From the NCBI RefSeq assembly GCF_051859345.1, contig NZ_JBHYFV010000002.1, positions 186,001 through 250,000 of the forward strand: a DNA stretch of 64,000 bases, in the 5' to 3' direction. The notes below the pieces were generated by a model. It was not told the DNA's origin. It made no database searches and saw only the letters and a list, made by a program, of their open reading frames with translations. The translations under genes and the position numbers were made by a program. Of this stretch, positions 38,362-47,258 are shown in pieces. How positions within the stretch are numbered: the stretch's first letter is position 1; each line of letters starts with the position of its first letter. The stretch is from Marivita sp051859345. Lineage in GTDB: Bacteria > Pseudomonadota > Alphaproteobacteria > Rhodobacterales > Rhodobacteraceae.

Positions 38362-40110
38362 TCAGTTCAGCAGCATCGCATCGTCCTGAACAAGGTCCCG
38401 CACCGCGATGGCGGTGTCCTGAGCCTTCGCCAGCGACCAGCGAACGCGGGTCGCATACTTCATTGCGCGGCCAGATAAAACGATCTGTTTCGTCGCGCGT
38501 GGTCGCAGACGGCCTTTTTCCAGATAAACCGAAGGTTCAAGCGACAGATCGCACTGCCCTTCGAACCGGAAAACCCAGATTTCCCCGCTGCGCAGCGCCA
38601 TGGACACCGCGGTCCCGTTCATGTCGATGGCCGTGTCCACCTCTGGGTGCAGATGGAACCGGATGTCAAATGGCACACCCGACAACCGGCTGTCTTCCAG
38701 CTTTTGATCGAACCGCACCTTGTTGCCGGAATCCAGCGCGACCAAAAGGTCTTCGCCCACGATGCCGCGCCCATCGAACGTGAGTTCCAGAATTCGGGCA
38801 TGTGTCAGGCCATGTGTCCGTAGATACCCGTCATGGCCCCCTTCAAAACGAACCCCATCGGTGGCGCGGGACATTTCAACCGGGACACCTTTGGGCACAT
38901 CATCCAGAAGTTCGCGTTCAATCGGCCCCATTCGCGACGTGGCTCCAAGCCGCGAGCTTGAGAACCCATCAAGACATAGCGTGGAATGCGATGGCGTCGC
39001 CCGCCCGGCGCGACGCCAGTCTTCGCCAAACGTGGCCCCCGAGCCGCAATTCACGATCAGCGGACGGCGTCCTGATGTCAGTTCGAACGCCAGCGTCGAG
39101 GCATGTGCATTGAAACTGGCCAATCCGGTGGGCGGCGCAGCTGCGTCAATGACCATCGTTGTCCGACCTGCGGAAAGACGGGCATAACCCATGGCAAGAT
39201 CCTGCGCCACCTGCGCCTTGACCCCGGCGGCCGCAAGGGCTGTATCCAGCCGCCCTTCCACACCGCGACCTCCACCGTGAAACCGCGCCAGCCCCCCATC
39301 GGCGTGCCGGAGCGCGCGCAGGGTGGGGATGATTTTCGAAATGGCTTGTATATGGGACAATTCCGGCGCGCGGCCGGTTTCCTGCAACGCATCCCGCGCC
39401 CAGATCAGCAGGGTGCACACCTCCATCAATTCTTCGGGGTTGCGCGTCGGAATGCCGCCGGCCTCATTGACCTGACGAACACATTCATGACCCAGCGCCT
39501 TGATCGCGGGATCGGCCTGGCTTTCCATACCTTGCAAAGACAGGCCTGCCGAGATCAGCCCGGTCAGCGCCTCAAACCGGGGCAGACCGGGGGTCGAGCT
39601 GTGCCAGCGACGGTTGAGAAAGATGGTTTGCTGCGCGATGGATCGAAAGAACGCGCGCGACTCTTCAGGCGTGCATCCTCCAAGAACAAAGATTGCGTGG
39701 TGAAGCCAACGGATCACGCGCCGCCCGGCGAGTTCCGGTGTCCAGCCGGGACCGGACCCGTTGCCGTACCGTCTGATCCAGTCGAACAGCCATGTCTGGG
39801 CGATTTTTCGGGTTGCCATGTCTCCGACGCTGGCCATGTCGTCGAGCCAGATGAACCCGTGAATCTCTTCCAGAAACGCATCGTCCGGCGGCGTGATATC
39901 CCAAAGGACCGCTCCGGGAGCCTCGACCAGATGACCGGCGAACAAGAGGTTGCCCGCCGTCAACTGCCGCCCGCGTGCATAGGACCCGACGGTGCGGGGT
40001 TCCGGCGTTCCCACAAAGGCTGTTGCTGGCTTGACGCGCGCAGAAAGACGCGCGTGAACACGGTTCAAAAGCCGGGTCTGCGCCCGTTTTGCGGCGTCCA
40101 GTCGGAACAT
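38362..40110 (-). CDS. Heparinase II/III family protein
   Basis: A 582-residue protein with an N-terminal alpha-helical (alpha/alpha toroid) region and a C-terminal beta-sandwich of the heparinase II/III type. Support comes from HADGGLARFHGGG, NCGSGATFGEDWRRAGRATPSHSTL and RFHLHPEVDTAIDMNG. Family members are polysaccharide lyases. No signal peptide is seen (the start is MFRLDAAKRAQTRLL), which is unusual for a polysaccharide lyase and leaves location and substrate open. ATG 40110 has GAGG upstream; a TTG at 40140 is an alternative. It lies between rsmB and purH. Confidence 0.88.
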   Translation of the reverse strand: MFRLDAAKRAQTRLLNRVHARLSARVKPATAFVGTPEPRTVGSYARGRQLTAGNLLFAGHLVEAPGAVLWDITPPDDAFLEEIHGFIWLDDMASVGDMATRKIAQTWLFDWIRRYGNGSGPGWTPELAGRRVIRWLHHAIFVLGGCTPEESRAFFRSIAQQTIFLNRRWHSSTPGLPRFEALTGLISAGLSLQGMESQADPAIKALGHECVRQVNEAGGIPTRNPEELMEVCTLLIWARDALQETGRAPELSHIQAISKIIPTLRALRHADGGLARFHGGGRGVEGRLDTALAAAGVKAQVAQDLAMGYARLSAGRTTMVIDAAAPPTGLASFNAHASTLAFELTSGRRPLIVNCGSGATFGEDWRRAGRATPSHSTLCLDGFSSSRLGATSRMGPIERELLDDVPKGVPVEMSRATDGVRFEGGHDGYLRTHGLTHARILELTFDGRGIVGEDLLVALDSGNKVRFDQKLEDSRLSGVPFDIRFHLHPEVDTAIDMNGTAVSMALRSGEIWVFRFEGQCDLSLEPSVYLEKGRLRPRATKQIVLSGRAMKYATRVRWSLAKAQDTAIAVRDLVQDDAMLLN

Positions 40111-40195
40111 CAGCTCTGCCTCTGCCTTGCGTTTGCGCAAGCGTTCTTATGCCGACATCATACCTTCGTGATCGCAACGAGTCACGGTGCAATTG

Positions 40196-41476
40196 TCACG
40201 CGGGCGACGGTTCGCCTTTGCGGCGCAGGACGGCCATGTAGAATCCATCCATACCACCCGTCTCTGACCAGTAGTCTGGACGCAACCGAACACCGCCTTC
40301 GGGGCTGATCCAGTCGGGATCAAGACCGAGGGCAGATGGCGCGACAAGTTCTACATCGTCCGCGTGCGCCAAAAGCCCCTTGATCTGATCCTCACCTTCC
40401 TCGCGCAGCAGGCTGCAGGTGCAATAGACAAGCGTTCCGTTCGGTTTGACGAGCTGAACCGCACGGTTGAGCAGCTTGCGCTGAAGCTGGACCAGATCTT
40501 CGATCCCGGACTGGGTCTTGACGTAAGGCAGGTCGGGATGCCGCCGGATCGTGCCCGTCGCTGAACAGGGCGCGTCAAGAAGGATCGCATCGAACGGATC
40601 GTCGTCATAGGTCAGCGCATCCGCCACAACCGTCCTTGCAGGCAATCCGGTGCGCGTCAGGTTTTCGGTCAGCCGCGCCATGCGCGCATCGGAAATATCA
40701 AGCGCGGTCACATCCGCGCCCTTGGCCGCAAGCTGCATCGTCTTGCCACCGGGCGCAGCGCAAATGTCGAGAACACGCTGACCGGTGACATCACCCAACA
40801 ATTGCACAGGCAATGCCGCTGCTGCGTCCTGAACCCACCAGTCACCAGTGTCGAACCCCGGAAGGGCCGACAGCTGACCGCGTGCCGCCAACCGCAAAGA
40901 CCCGGTGGGCAAAAGGTCAGCGCCCAGCTTTTCCGCCCAGCCTGCGGCGTCTGATTTGACAGACAGATCAACCGGCGGCGGCACCGCATGGGCGCGTTCG
41001 ATCCGGGCCACGACGGGTTTGCTCCACGTCTTGGCCAGTTTCGGCCGCAGCCATTTGGGCAGCATCGTTTCGGGTGCAGCGTCCCAAGCGGTCTGATCCA
41101 GCGCCGTGATCTTGCGTAGAACCGCGTTGACCAGACCCTTCATCGGCGCGGTTTTCTTGTTGCGCCCGGCCAGTTTGACGGCCTCGTTTACCACACCGTG
41201 AGCGGCACCGCCGGTCATCAACTCCACCGTCGCCATGCGCAGCAGGTTCATCACACGCAAAGGCGGCTGGCGTTGCAGGTGCGGGGTCAACAGGTGATCG
41301 GCGCGACCCAGATACCGCAGCGTTTCGGTGATCAGCCGTTGCGCCGTCGCGCGTTCGGGTGGGGTCAATTCCAGCCAGACCTGATCGCTGGTCACATCAG
41401 ACAACATGCGACCTTCGCCAACAATCTGGCTAAGGCCATCCAGGGCGACAAGGCGGGGCGATGCGGGTGCGGGCAA
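40196..41476 (-). CDS. rsmB: 16S rRNA (cytosine-967) methyltransferase RsmB family
   Basis: A 426-residue SAM-dependent RNA m5C methyltransferase. The N-terminal NusB-like domain (about 1-140; NLLRMATVELM, VVNEAVKLAGR) distinguishes RsmB from shorter NSUN-type enzymes. The catalytic domain has LDICAAPGGKTMQLA, DAPCSATGTIRRHPD and VYCTCSLLREEGE, with the two motif cysteines. Start is a TTG at 41476 with AGGA upstream, supported by the normal N-terminal length. First gene of the minus-strand run toward purH; divergent from the DUF1674 gene. Confidence 0.93.
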   Translation of the reverse strand: MPAPASPRLVALDGLSQIVGEGRMLSDVTSDQVWLELTPPERATAQRLITETLRYLGRADHLLTPHLQRQPPLRVMNLLRMATVELMTGGAAHGVVNEAVKLAGRNKKTAPMKGLVNAVLRKITALDQTAWDAAPETMLPKWLRPKLAKTWSKPVVARIERAHAVPPPVDLSVKSDAAGWAEKLGADLLPTGSLRLAARGQLSALPGFDTGDWWVQDAAAALPVQLLGDVTGQRVLDICAAPGGKTMQLAAKGADVTALDISDARMARLTENLTRTGLPARTVVADALTYDDDPFDAILLDAPCSATGTIRRHPDLPYVKTQSGIEDLVQLQRKLLNRAVQLVKPNGTLVYCTCSLLREEGEDQIKGLLAHADDVELVAPSALGLDPDWISPEGGVRLRPDYWSETGGMDGFYMAVLRRKGEPSPA

Positions 41477-41555
41477 AGGTATATCCTGTAAACGGCCGGG
41501 GTTGTCCCGGACCGGAAGGCGCGTATATCAAAGAGGGACGATATGGAAGACCGTG

Positions 41556-41738
41556 ATGAACGCTGACACCTCAAAAGACCTGCCCGCCGCCGCCCTGCGC
41601 GCCCTTGCCGAAGCTGAAGAGCGACGCAAGAAGGCTGCCACCGAAAAGCCGTTGCCAAAGGAGTTGGGCGGTCGCGACGGCCCGGAACCCGTGCGTTATG
41701 GGGATTGGGAAAAGGGCGGACTCGCGATTGACTTTTAG
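41556..41738 (+). CDS. DUF1674 / SDHAF4-like protein
   Basis: A 60-residue protein whose second half, KELGGRDGPEPVRYGDWEKG followed by GLAIDF, is the DUF1674 signature shared with mitochondrial succinate dehydrogenase assembly factor 4. In eukaryotes SDHAF4 helps load flavinated Sdh1; the bacterial role is inferred. The N-terminus is Ala/Lys-rich and likely disordered. ATG 41556 follows GGAAG. It ends 3 bases before the convergent secreted hypothetical gene. No sdh genes are nearby. Confidence 0.9.
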   Translation: MNADTSKDLPAAALRALAEAEERRKKAATEKPLPKELGGRDGPEPVRYGDWEKGGLAIDF

Positions 41739-41741
41739 CGG

Positions 41742-42101
41742 TCAGCGCAGACGGAAATCGGCCGCATCGCCCGCGCCTTGGTCCGCGACGAAGCGCAGGT
41801 CCGACCCATCCGCGAGAACCGCCTGACAATTGTAGCCAAGGTCATCACCACCCCAGTTCAGATCGCGGCAGAAGAACCCGTTCTGCCATGTCCATGACCC
41901 GGTCACATCCCATGTCGCGCCTCGGCCCGAGATTTGACCATTCGGATTGACCTGCAACCGCACCAAGGGGCGCGCCAAGGTCTTGCCCGCAACGAGTTGG
42001 ACAAATTCCGTCTTGCTTTCAATACGCTTGAGTTCGGCGGCAGCCATAGTCGGCAACGCGAAAACGACGGTGACAGCGGCGATCAGGGCAAGGCGGGTCA
42101 T
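41742..42101 (-). CDS. Small secreted hypothetical protein
   Basis: A 119-residue protein with a clear signal peptide (MTRLALIAAVTVVFALPTMA, about 1-21). The mature part holds two cysteines (FFCRDLNWGGDDLGYNCQ) that could form a disulfide, and a Trp-rich beta-like core (GATWDVTGSWTWQNG). I cannot assign a named family with confidence. ATG 42101 has AAGGA 7 bases upstream. It follows dapB on the same strand with an 86-base gap containing a TGTCTAGACA palindrome. Confidence 0.82.
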   Translation of the reverse strand: MTRLALIAAVTVVFALPTMAAAELKRIESKTEFVQLVAGKTLARPLVRLQVNPNGQISGRGATWDVTGSWTWQNGFFCRDLNWGGDDLGYNCQAVLADGSDLRFVADQGAGDAADFRLR

Positions 42102-42187
42102 CAACGGTCCTTCCGGCGGGGTTCCTGTCTAGACATACGCAGGAAATGCAGGATTGGATCAAAGCGGTCCTCTGCCCGATGTCGACA

Positions 42188-43006
42188 TCAGTCGTCGGAC
42201 AATCCCAGCACGTCCAGCATGTCGTACTCACCCGGAGCCTTGTCCTGCCCCCAAAGCGCTGCCTTGAGAGCGCCACGAGCAAACAGCGCGCGATCACTGG
42301 CGACATGGCGCAGCAGGATGCGTTCGCCTTCGGCTACAAACAGAACGTCGTGTTCTCCCACGATATCGCCGCCACGAATGGCACTGAAGCCGATATCGCC
42401 GCGCTTGCGGGCACCGGTGATGCCATCACGCCCCCGGTCCGATACGTCGCGCAGATCAACACCCCGTCCCTCGGCAGCCGCCTCTCCGAGCATGAGCGCG
42501 GTGCCAGACGGTGCATCCACCTTCTTGTTGTGATGGTATTCAATGATTTCAATGTCGTAGTCGGCATCCAGCGCCGCAGCGACCTTACGGGTGAGGACGG
42601 TAAGCAGGTTGACTCCAAGGCTCATGTTCCCGGCCCGCACAACAACGGCATGGCGCGCGGCGGCTTTGATCTTGCCAAGATCATCGTCGGACAGGCCGGT
42701 TGTGCCAATCACATGCACCGCCCGCGCCTGCGCTGCCAGCTCGGCAAAAGAAACGGTCGCGGCAGGTGTCGTGAAATCGATCACGGCTTGTGCGCGGGCG
42801 AAGCAATCCAGCGGATCATCCGCCACCAGCACCCCGATCGCGGCCCCGCCCATCGCTGATCCGACATCCTGACCAACCCAGTCATGTCCTTCCCGTTCGA
42901 CCGCACCGGCAAGGTACATCTTCGGGTGTTTGGCGATTTCAGCCACCAGCATTTGCCCCATCCGCCCGGAGACACCCGTGACGACAACCCCAATCTCTTC
43001 GCTCAT
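42188..43006 (-). CDS. dapB: 4-hydroxy-tetrahydrodipicolinate reductase
   Basis: Reduces the DapA product with NAD(P)H in diaminopimelate/lysine synthesis. The 272-residue protein has the dinucleotide loop VTGVSGRMGQM (about 9-19), VIGTTGLSDDDLGK and the signature YHHNKKVDAPSGTALML that provides catalytic His/Lys and substrate contacts. ATG 43006 follows GGAGG at 6 bases. Divergent from rbfA with an 85-base gap. Confidence 0.98.
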   Translation of the reverse strand: MSEEIGVVVTGVSGRMGQMLVAEIAKHPKMYLAGAVEREGHDWVGQDVGSAMGGAAIGVLVADDPLDCFARAQAVIDFTTPAATVSFAELAAQARAVHVIGTTGLSDDDLGKIKAAARHAVVVRAGNMSLGVNLLTVLTRKVAAALDADYDIEIIEYHHNKKVDAPSGTALMLGEAAAEGRGVDLRDVSDRGRDGITGARKRGDIGFSAIRGGDIVGEHDVLFVAEGERILLRHVASDRALFARGALKAALWGQDKAPGEYDMLDVLGLSDD

Positions 43007-43091
43007 GGCCAACCTCCACCTGCGGATTTTCACCTCAATAGCGGTTGCCCACCGGCTTGGCAAAGGCCGCCGGACCGCTTATGTGGCGAAT

Positions 43092-43487
43092 ATGGCAAAA
43101 AACCGATCTCACAGCTTTGAAGGTCCCAGCCAGCGACAGCTGCGCGTGGGCGAATTGATCCGCCGGACGCTGGCCGATGTGCTGACGCGCGGGGACATTC
43201 ACGATCCTGACCTCAACCGGTATTCGATCACAGTCGGCGAAGTGCGCACCTCGCCTGACCTCAAGGTGGCAACGGCCTATGTCGTTCCGCTGGGTGGCAA
43301 AGGGCAGGATGACATTCTTGAACTGCTCGACCGAAACAAAGGCGAGTTGCGCCGTGCTGTGTCGAAGAATCTGACGCTGAAATTCTCGCCTGAACTGCGA
43401 TTCCGGTTGGATGAAACCTTTGATCGGATGGATGACACGCGGCGCATGTTCGAACAGGACGATGTGCGCCGTGACGTCGAAAGCTAG
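43092..43487 (+). CDS. rbfA: 30S ribosome-binding factor A
   Basis: A 131-residue KH-fold factor needed for 16S rRNA 5'-end maturation and cold adaptation. Family features are SQRQLRVGELIRRTLADVL, LNRYSITVGEVRTSPDLKVA and FRLDETFDRMDDTRRMFEQ. ATG 43092 gives the conserved MAKNRSHS start, although the upstream site is weak. In many bacteria rbfA follows infB; here it is about 11 kb before the rimP-infB operon and paired with a phosphodiester glycosidase gene that it overlaps by 26 bases. Confidence 0.95.
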   Translation: MAKNRSHSFEGPSQRQLRVGELIRRTLADVLTRGDIHDPDLNRYSITVGEVRTSPDLKVATAYVVPLGGKGQDDILELLDRNKGELRRAVSKNLTLKFSPELRFRLDETFDRMDDTRRMFEQDDVRRDVES

Positions 43488-44229
43488 AATTGCCCTGGCC
43501 GGGTTCGGGCTGATGCTGTTCACTGGTCCAATCGCACAGGCGGACGTGGTCTGCACTGACCATGTGTTTGACGGTCTGGCCTACACCGCCTGCGAAGTCG
43601 ATCCGCGTAAAGATGATCTGCGCCTGTTCCTGGACGGTCCGTCCGGCGAAAAGTTCGGCCAGTTTTCCGCGATTGACGGCACTTTGGCCGAGCAAGGCAA
43701 GACGCTTGCCTTTGGCATGAACGCCGGAATGTATCATGCCGACCGTGCGCCGGTGGGACATTACATCGAAGACGGCGAAGAGAAGATGCGGGTGATCCCG
43801 AATGCCGGACCGGGCAATTTCGGGCTGTTGCCGAATGGTGTGTTCTGCATCGGCAATGACCGTGCCGATGTAATCGAAACGCTGGCATATGAAGCGGCGC
43901 GACCTGACTGTCGCTACGCCACGCAATCCGGACCGATGCTGGTGATCGACGGCGCATTGCACCCAAGGTTCCTGCCTGACAGCACCTCGCGTTATATTCG
44001 CAACGGCGTCGGGACATCCGAAGACGGCACACGGGTGGTTTTTGTGATTTCCGATCAGGCGGTCACGTTTCACGAATTTGGCCGGATTTTCCGCGACGAT
44101 CTTGGGCTGCCACAGGCGCTTTTCCTTGATGGCAGTGTGTCGCGTCTGCATGCGCCACAGTTGAACCGGTCTGATTTCGGACGCTGGCTGGGTCCGATTG
44201 TGGGCGTGGTCGAACCGCTTGGGCCCTAG
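43462..44229 (+). CDS. Phosphodiester glycosidase family (NAGPA/DUF2233) protein
   Basis: A 255-residue secreted protein. A signal peptide (about 1-28, ending PIAQA) precedes the NAGPA-like domain with LAFGMNAGMYHADRAPVGHY, GNFGLLPNGVFCIG, YATQSGPMLVIDG and SRYIRNGVG, all typical of phosphodiester glycosidases that uncover N-acetylglucosamine phosphodiesters. The physiological substrate in this organism is unknown. It starts inside rbfA; ATG 43462 or GTG 43471 are both possible. The join to rbfA may simply reflect operon compaction. Confidence 0.9.
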   Translation: MCAVTSKARIALAGFGLMLFTGPIAQADVVCTDHVFDGLAYTACEVDPRKDDLRLFLDGPSGEKFGQFSAIDGTLAEQGKTLAFGMNAGMYHADRAPVGHYIEDGEEKMRVIPNAGPGNFGLLPNGVFCIGNDRADVIETLAYEAARPDCRYATQSGPMLVIDGALHPRFLPDSTSRYIRNGVGTSEDGTRVVFVISDQAVTFHEFGRIFRDDLGLPQALFLDGSVSRLHAPQLNRSDFGRWLGPIVGVVEPLGP

Positions 44230-44295
44230 CAGGGTTGCGGTGGCGCGTGGGGCGCTCTACCTCTCTGCCACACCTGACCGCAGACCGGAGGCCTC

Positions 44296-45642
44296 ATGAC
44301 ACTAACGCTTGATCATCTGACGCAAAGCTTGTTGCAGCGCGCCAGAGAGGCTGGGGCCGATGCCGCCGATGTGCTTGCCGTGCGGGGCAATTCGATTTCA
44401 ATCGACGTGCGCAACGGCGTTCTGGAACAGGCAGAACGGTCTGAATCAACGGATATCGGGTTGCGGGTGTTCGTCGGGCAGAGGGTCGCCAACGTGTCCT
44501 CGTCGGATCTGCGGGCGGACAGCTTTGCCATCATGGCAGAGCGCGCGGTGGCGATGGCGCGGGAGGCTCCTGAAGACCCCTATGTGGGATTGGCCGATGC
44601 AGACCAGCTTGCCCAGAACCGCGCGTCGGACTGGCTTGAGATGTATGACCCGACACCCGAACCGTCGCCTACAGAGCTTGAGCAGGATGCGCGCACAGCG
44701 GAAAGTGCGGCCTTGGCGGTTGAGGGGATCACGCAAGTGTCCGCGGCCTCTGCCGGGTATGGGTCGCAAGAGATCCACCTGGCCGCAAGCAACGGTTTTT
44801 CCGGCGGATATCAACGGTCTTCACGATCCACGTCCTGTGTGGCGATTGCCGGAACAGGCACCGGGATGGAGCGTGACTACGACGGAGATCAGCGCATTTT
44901 TCAAAGCGATCTGCGGGCGGCGGAGGACATTGGCAAAGTGGCGGCGGATCGTACGCTTGAACGAATGAATCCACGCAAGCCCAGGACCGGGGCCTATCCG
45001 GTTCTCTTTGACGAGCGGATTTCATCGTCTCTGATCGGGCATCTGCTGATGGCGATCAACGGTGCCGCGATTGCGCGGCGGTCCTCCTGGGCTTTGGATT
45101 TGTTGGGAAAAGAAGTTCTGCCACAAGGACTTAGCCTGACGGAAGATCCACATCGCGTCCGCGTTGGCGGGTCACGGCCCTTTGATGCGGAAGGTCTGGC
45201 GACGCAGAAACGCGATATCGTCAAGGATGGGGTGCTGACAGGATGGACGCTTGATCTTGCGATGGCACGCAAGCTGAACCTTGAGCCAACGGGAAACGCG
45301 TCGCGCAGCACGTCGGGTGGACCGTCCCCCAGTGTATCGAATGTCATGCTTACTCAAGGGGTTAAGGACCGGGATGGGCTGATTGCAGACATGGGAACCG
45401 GGCTGGTGGTAACGTCGATGATCGGATCGACGATCAACCCCAACACCGGCGATTATTCGCGCGGTGCAGCGGGGTTCTGGGTGGAAAATGGCGAAATCGC
45501 TTATCCGGTCAGCGGCGTGACGATTGCCGGTAAACTTCTGGAAATGTTGAAAAAAATCACACCCGCCAATGACGCGCGGCCATGGCTAAGCCGGGTGGTT
45601 CCATCGCTTCTGGTTGAAGGTCTCACACTTGCCGGAGAGTGA
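44296..45642 (+). CDS. pmbA: Metalloprotease-like TldE/PmbA
   Basis: A 448-residue TldE/PmbA subunit. The N-terminal half has RNGVLEQAERSESTDIGLRVF and the C-terminal half has TSMIGSTINPNTGDYSRGAAGFW and GEIAYPVSGVTIAGKLLEML, which are signature TldE regions. The zinc motif HExxxH of its partner TldD is absent, as expected for this subunit. TldD/E act together in maturation or degradation of peptides (microcin B17, CcdA). tldD is not in the window. It overlaps the cysQ 5' end. Confidence 0.95.
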   Translation: MTLTLDHLTQSLLQRAREAGADAADVLAVRGNSISIDVRNGVLEQAERSESTDIGLRVFVGQRVANVSSSDLRADSFAIMAERAVAMAREAPEDPYVGLADADQLAQNRASDWLEMYDPTPEPSPTELEQDARTAESAALAVEGITQVSAASAGYGSQEIHLAASNGFSGGYQRSSRSTSCVAIAGTGTGMERDYDGDQRIFQSDLRAAEDIGKVAADRTLERMNPRKPRTGAYPVLFDERISSSLIGHLLMAINGAAIARRSSWALDLLGKEVLPQGLSLTEDPHRVRVGGSRPFDAEGLATQKRDIVKDGVLTGWTLDLAMARKLNLEPTGNASRSTSGGPSPSVSNVMLTQGVKDRDGLIADMGTGLVVTSMIGSTINPNTGDYSRGAAGFWVENGEIAYPVSGVTIAGKLLEMLKKITPANDARPWLSRVVPSLLVEGLTLAGE

Positions 45643-46408
45643 TCTTGACCTTTTGATCGACACCGCAAGACAGGCGGGCGAAATTGCGTTGCATCACAAG
45701 GCTAAGGGTCTGAATGTAGAGCATAAACCGGATGATGCGGGGCCCGTGACGCAGGCGGATTACGCGGTGGACAATGCGTTGCGCGACAGGCTGACGACCG
45801 CGCGCCCCGACTATGGCTGGCTCAGCGAAGAGACCCGCGACACGCCGGAACGGCTGGACAGGAACAGCCTTTTCATCGTCGATCCGATTGATGGAACCCG
45901 CAGTTTCATCGCGGGTGAAGCGACCTGGGCGCATTCGCTGTCGATTGCCGAAAACGGTGTGATCACCCATGGCGTCGTTTATCTTCCGGAAATGGCTTTG
46001 CTCTATTCCTCAAGCATCACGCAGGGCGCGTTTTGCAACGGGGAACAGCTAAGTGTTTCTGATATATTGGAAATTGACGATGCTCGGGTTCTGGCAACCA
46101 AGCCGAACATGGACCCTATTCATTGGCGCAATGCCGTGCCCGGCTTTACCCGGTCGCATCGTCCTTCGCTCGCCTATCGGCTGTGTCTGGTGGCACAAGG
46201 GCGCTATGATGCGATGTTGACGCTTCGACCAAGTTGGGAATGGGACATTGCTGCGGGTGCGTTGATCTTGTCCGAAGCAGGGGCAACCGTGACCGACCGG
46301 CACGGTTCTGCGCTCCGGTTCAACAACAGGATTCCGCAAACTGCGGGAGTGCTGGGCGCATCGCATGGATTGCATGACCAGATTGCCGAAAGGCTGGTTT
46401 ATACCTGA
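45629..46408 (+). CDS. cysQ: 3'(2'),5'-bisphosphate nucleotidase / inositol phosphatase family
   Basis: A 259-residue lithium-sensitive metal-dependent phosphatase of the CysQ/IMPase fold. Metal-binding motifs are WLSEETRD, FIVDPIDGTRSFIAG and PSWEWDIAAGALILSEAG. CysQ recycles PAP from sulfate assimilation. An inositol or other sugar monophosphatase is the main alternative. I set the start at TTG 45629 with GAAGG 8 bases upstream, giving MPESDLDLLIDTARQAGEIA; a TTG at 45614 would lengthen it by five residues. It overlaps pmbA by 14 bases. Confidence 0.88.
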   Translation: MPESDLDLLIDTARQAGEIALHHKAKGLNVEHKPDDAGPVTQADYAVDNALRDRLTTARPDYGWLSEETRDTPERLDRNSLFIVDPIDGTRSFIAGEATWAHSLSIAENGVITHGVVYLPEMALLYSSSITQGAFCNGEQLSVSDILEIDDARVLATKPNMDPIHWRNAVPGFTRSHRPSLAYRLCLVAQGRYDAMLTLRPSWEWDIAAGALILSEAGATVTDRHGSALRFNNRIPQTAGVLGASHGLHDQIAERLVYT

Positions 46409-46553
46409 CCGAACGGTCCGGTTCGTACGGTTCAGCGTCTGAATTGTACGGCTGGCTATGGGTCTATCCGGCTATTTCCTCAAATGTTGTGGGTTTGGCC
46501 GATCCGGCTTGGTCAAAACGGAAGGGTGCCGCGCTGCAACTTTTCCGGTCAGG

Positions 46554-47258
46554 TCAAAGAACCTCGATCACGTCCTTGTCGATGGCGAGCATGTATCCGC
46601 GACGGGCGATGTTCTTGATCAGCAGTTCACTAACCAACTGGTTGCCCAGACCGTCGCGCAGACGTTTGATCCGGGTGGCACCGGCAGCCTCGTCACAATC
46701 GCTTTCGTGCCTGCCGGAGATGATCGATTCAATCTGGGCGCCTGACAGCAATTCGTCATCCAGTCGCGCCTCGGCGAGAATGGAAATGGTCTCCATCATG
46801 GCTTCAGTGAGTTTGAAACCCATCGTGTTAAGGTAGACGGTGTTCTCTTCCCGGCTGACGATCAGAGAACTGACCTGAATGCCGGAGCGTTCGATCTGGG
46901 CCATGCGGCGGTTGAGGATGACCAGCATTACAAGAAACACCAGTGCAGCGATCAGCATGGCGGTGGCGAAAATCAGCAGGACGAAGATGGTTGTGCGGTA
47001 GCTTGCCAGTGTATCCGAAAACGCGGTGCCGGACTGGGCGAGAATCTCCAGCAGCTTGACCTCGGCCTGCGAGGTCAGATCGTCGTTCTCGATAAAGATG
47101 CGTTCAACCTGTGCGTTGAAGGCGTTTGCATCCGGCAAGGTGAGGACCAGGAACACACCGGCCAGCACAAGCAAAGCCACGATGACGCTGATGCCGATGA
47201 CCACGAAGCGGGTGCCGGACCGGCGCGCGTCAGTAGCGAAGGAAGTTTGATCCGGCAC
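46554..47258 (-). CDS. Two-helix membrane protein with C-terminal winged helix
   Basis: A 234-residue membrane protein that I cannot name. Transmembrane helices at about 18-40 and 90-115 flank a loop of about 50 residues predicted in the periplasm. The C-terminal part (about 140-234) resembles an OmpR-type winged helix: FKLTEAMMETISILAEARLD, GATRIKRLRDGLG as recognition helix, and IKNIARRGYML as the wing. This is the reverse of the ToxR/CadC order, where the winged helix is N-terminal. GTG 47258 follows AAGGA at 6 bases. Its start lies inside the preceding small secreted-protein gene (29-base overlap). It may be a membrane-bound transcription regulator with a periplasmic sensor loop. Confidence 0.82.
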   Translation of the reverse strand: MPDQTSFATDARRSGTRFVVIGISVIVALLVLAGVFLVLTLPDANAFNAQVERIFIENDDLTSQAEVKLLEILAQSGTAFSDTLASYRTTIFVLLIFATAMLIAALVFLVMLVILNRRMAQIERSGIQVSSLIVSREENTVYLNTMGFKLTEAMMETISILAEARLDDELLSGAQIESIISGRHESDCDEAAGATRIKRLRDGLGNQLVSELLIKNIARRGYMLAIDKDVIEVL

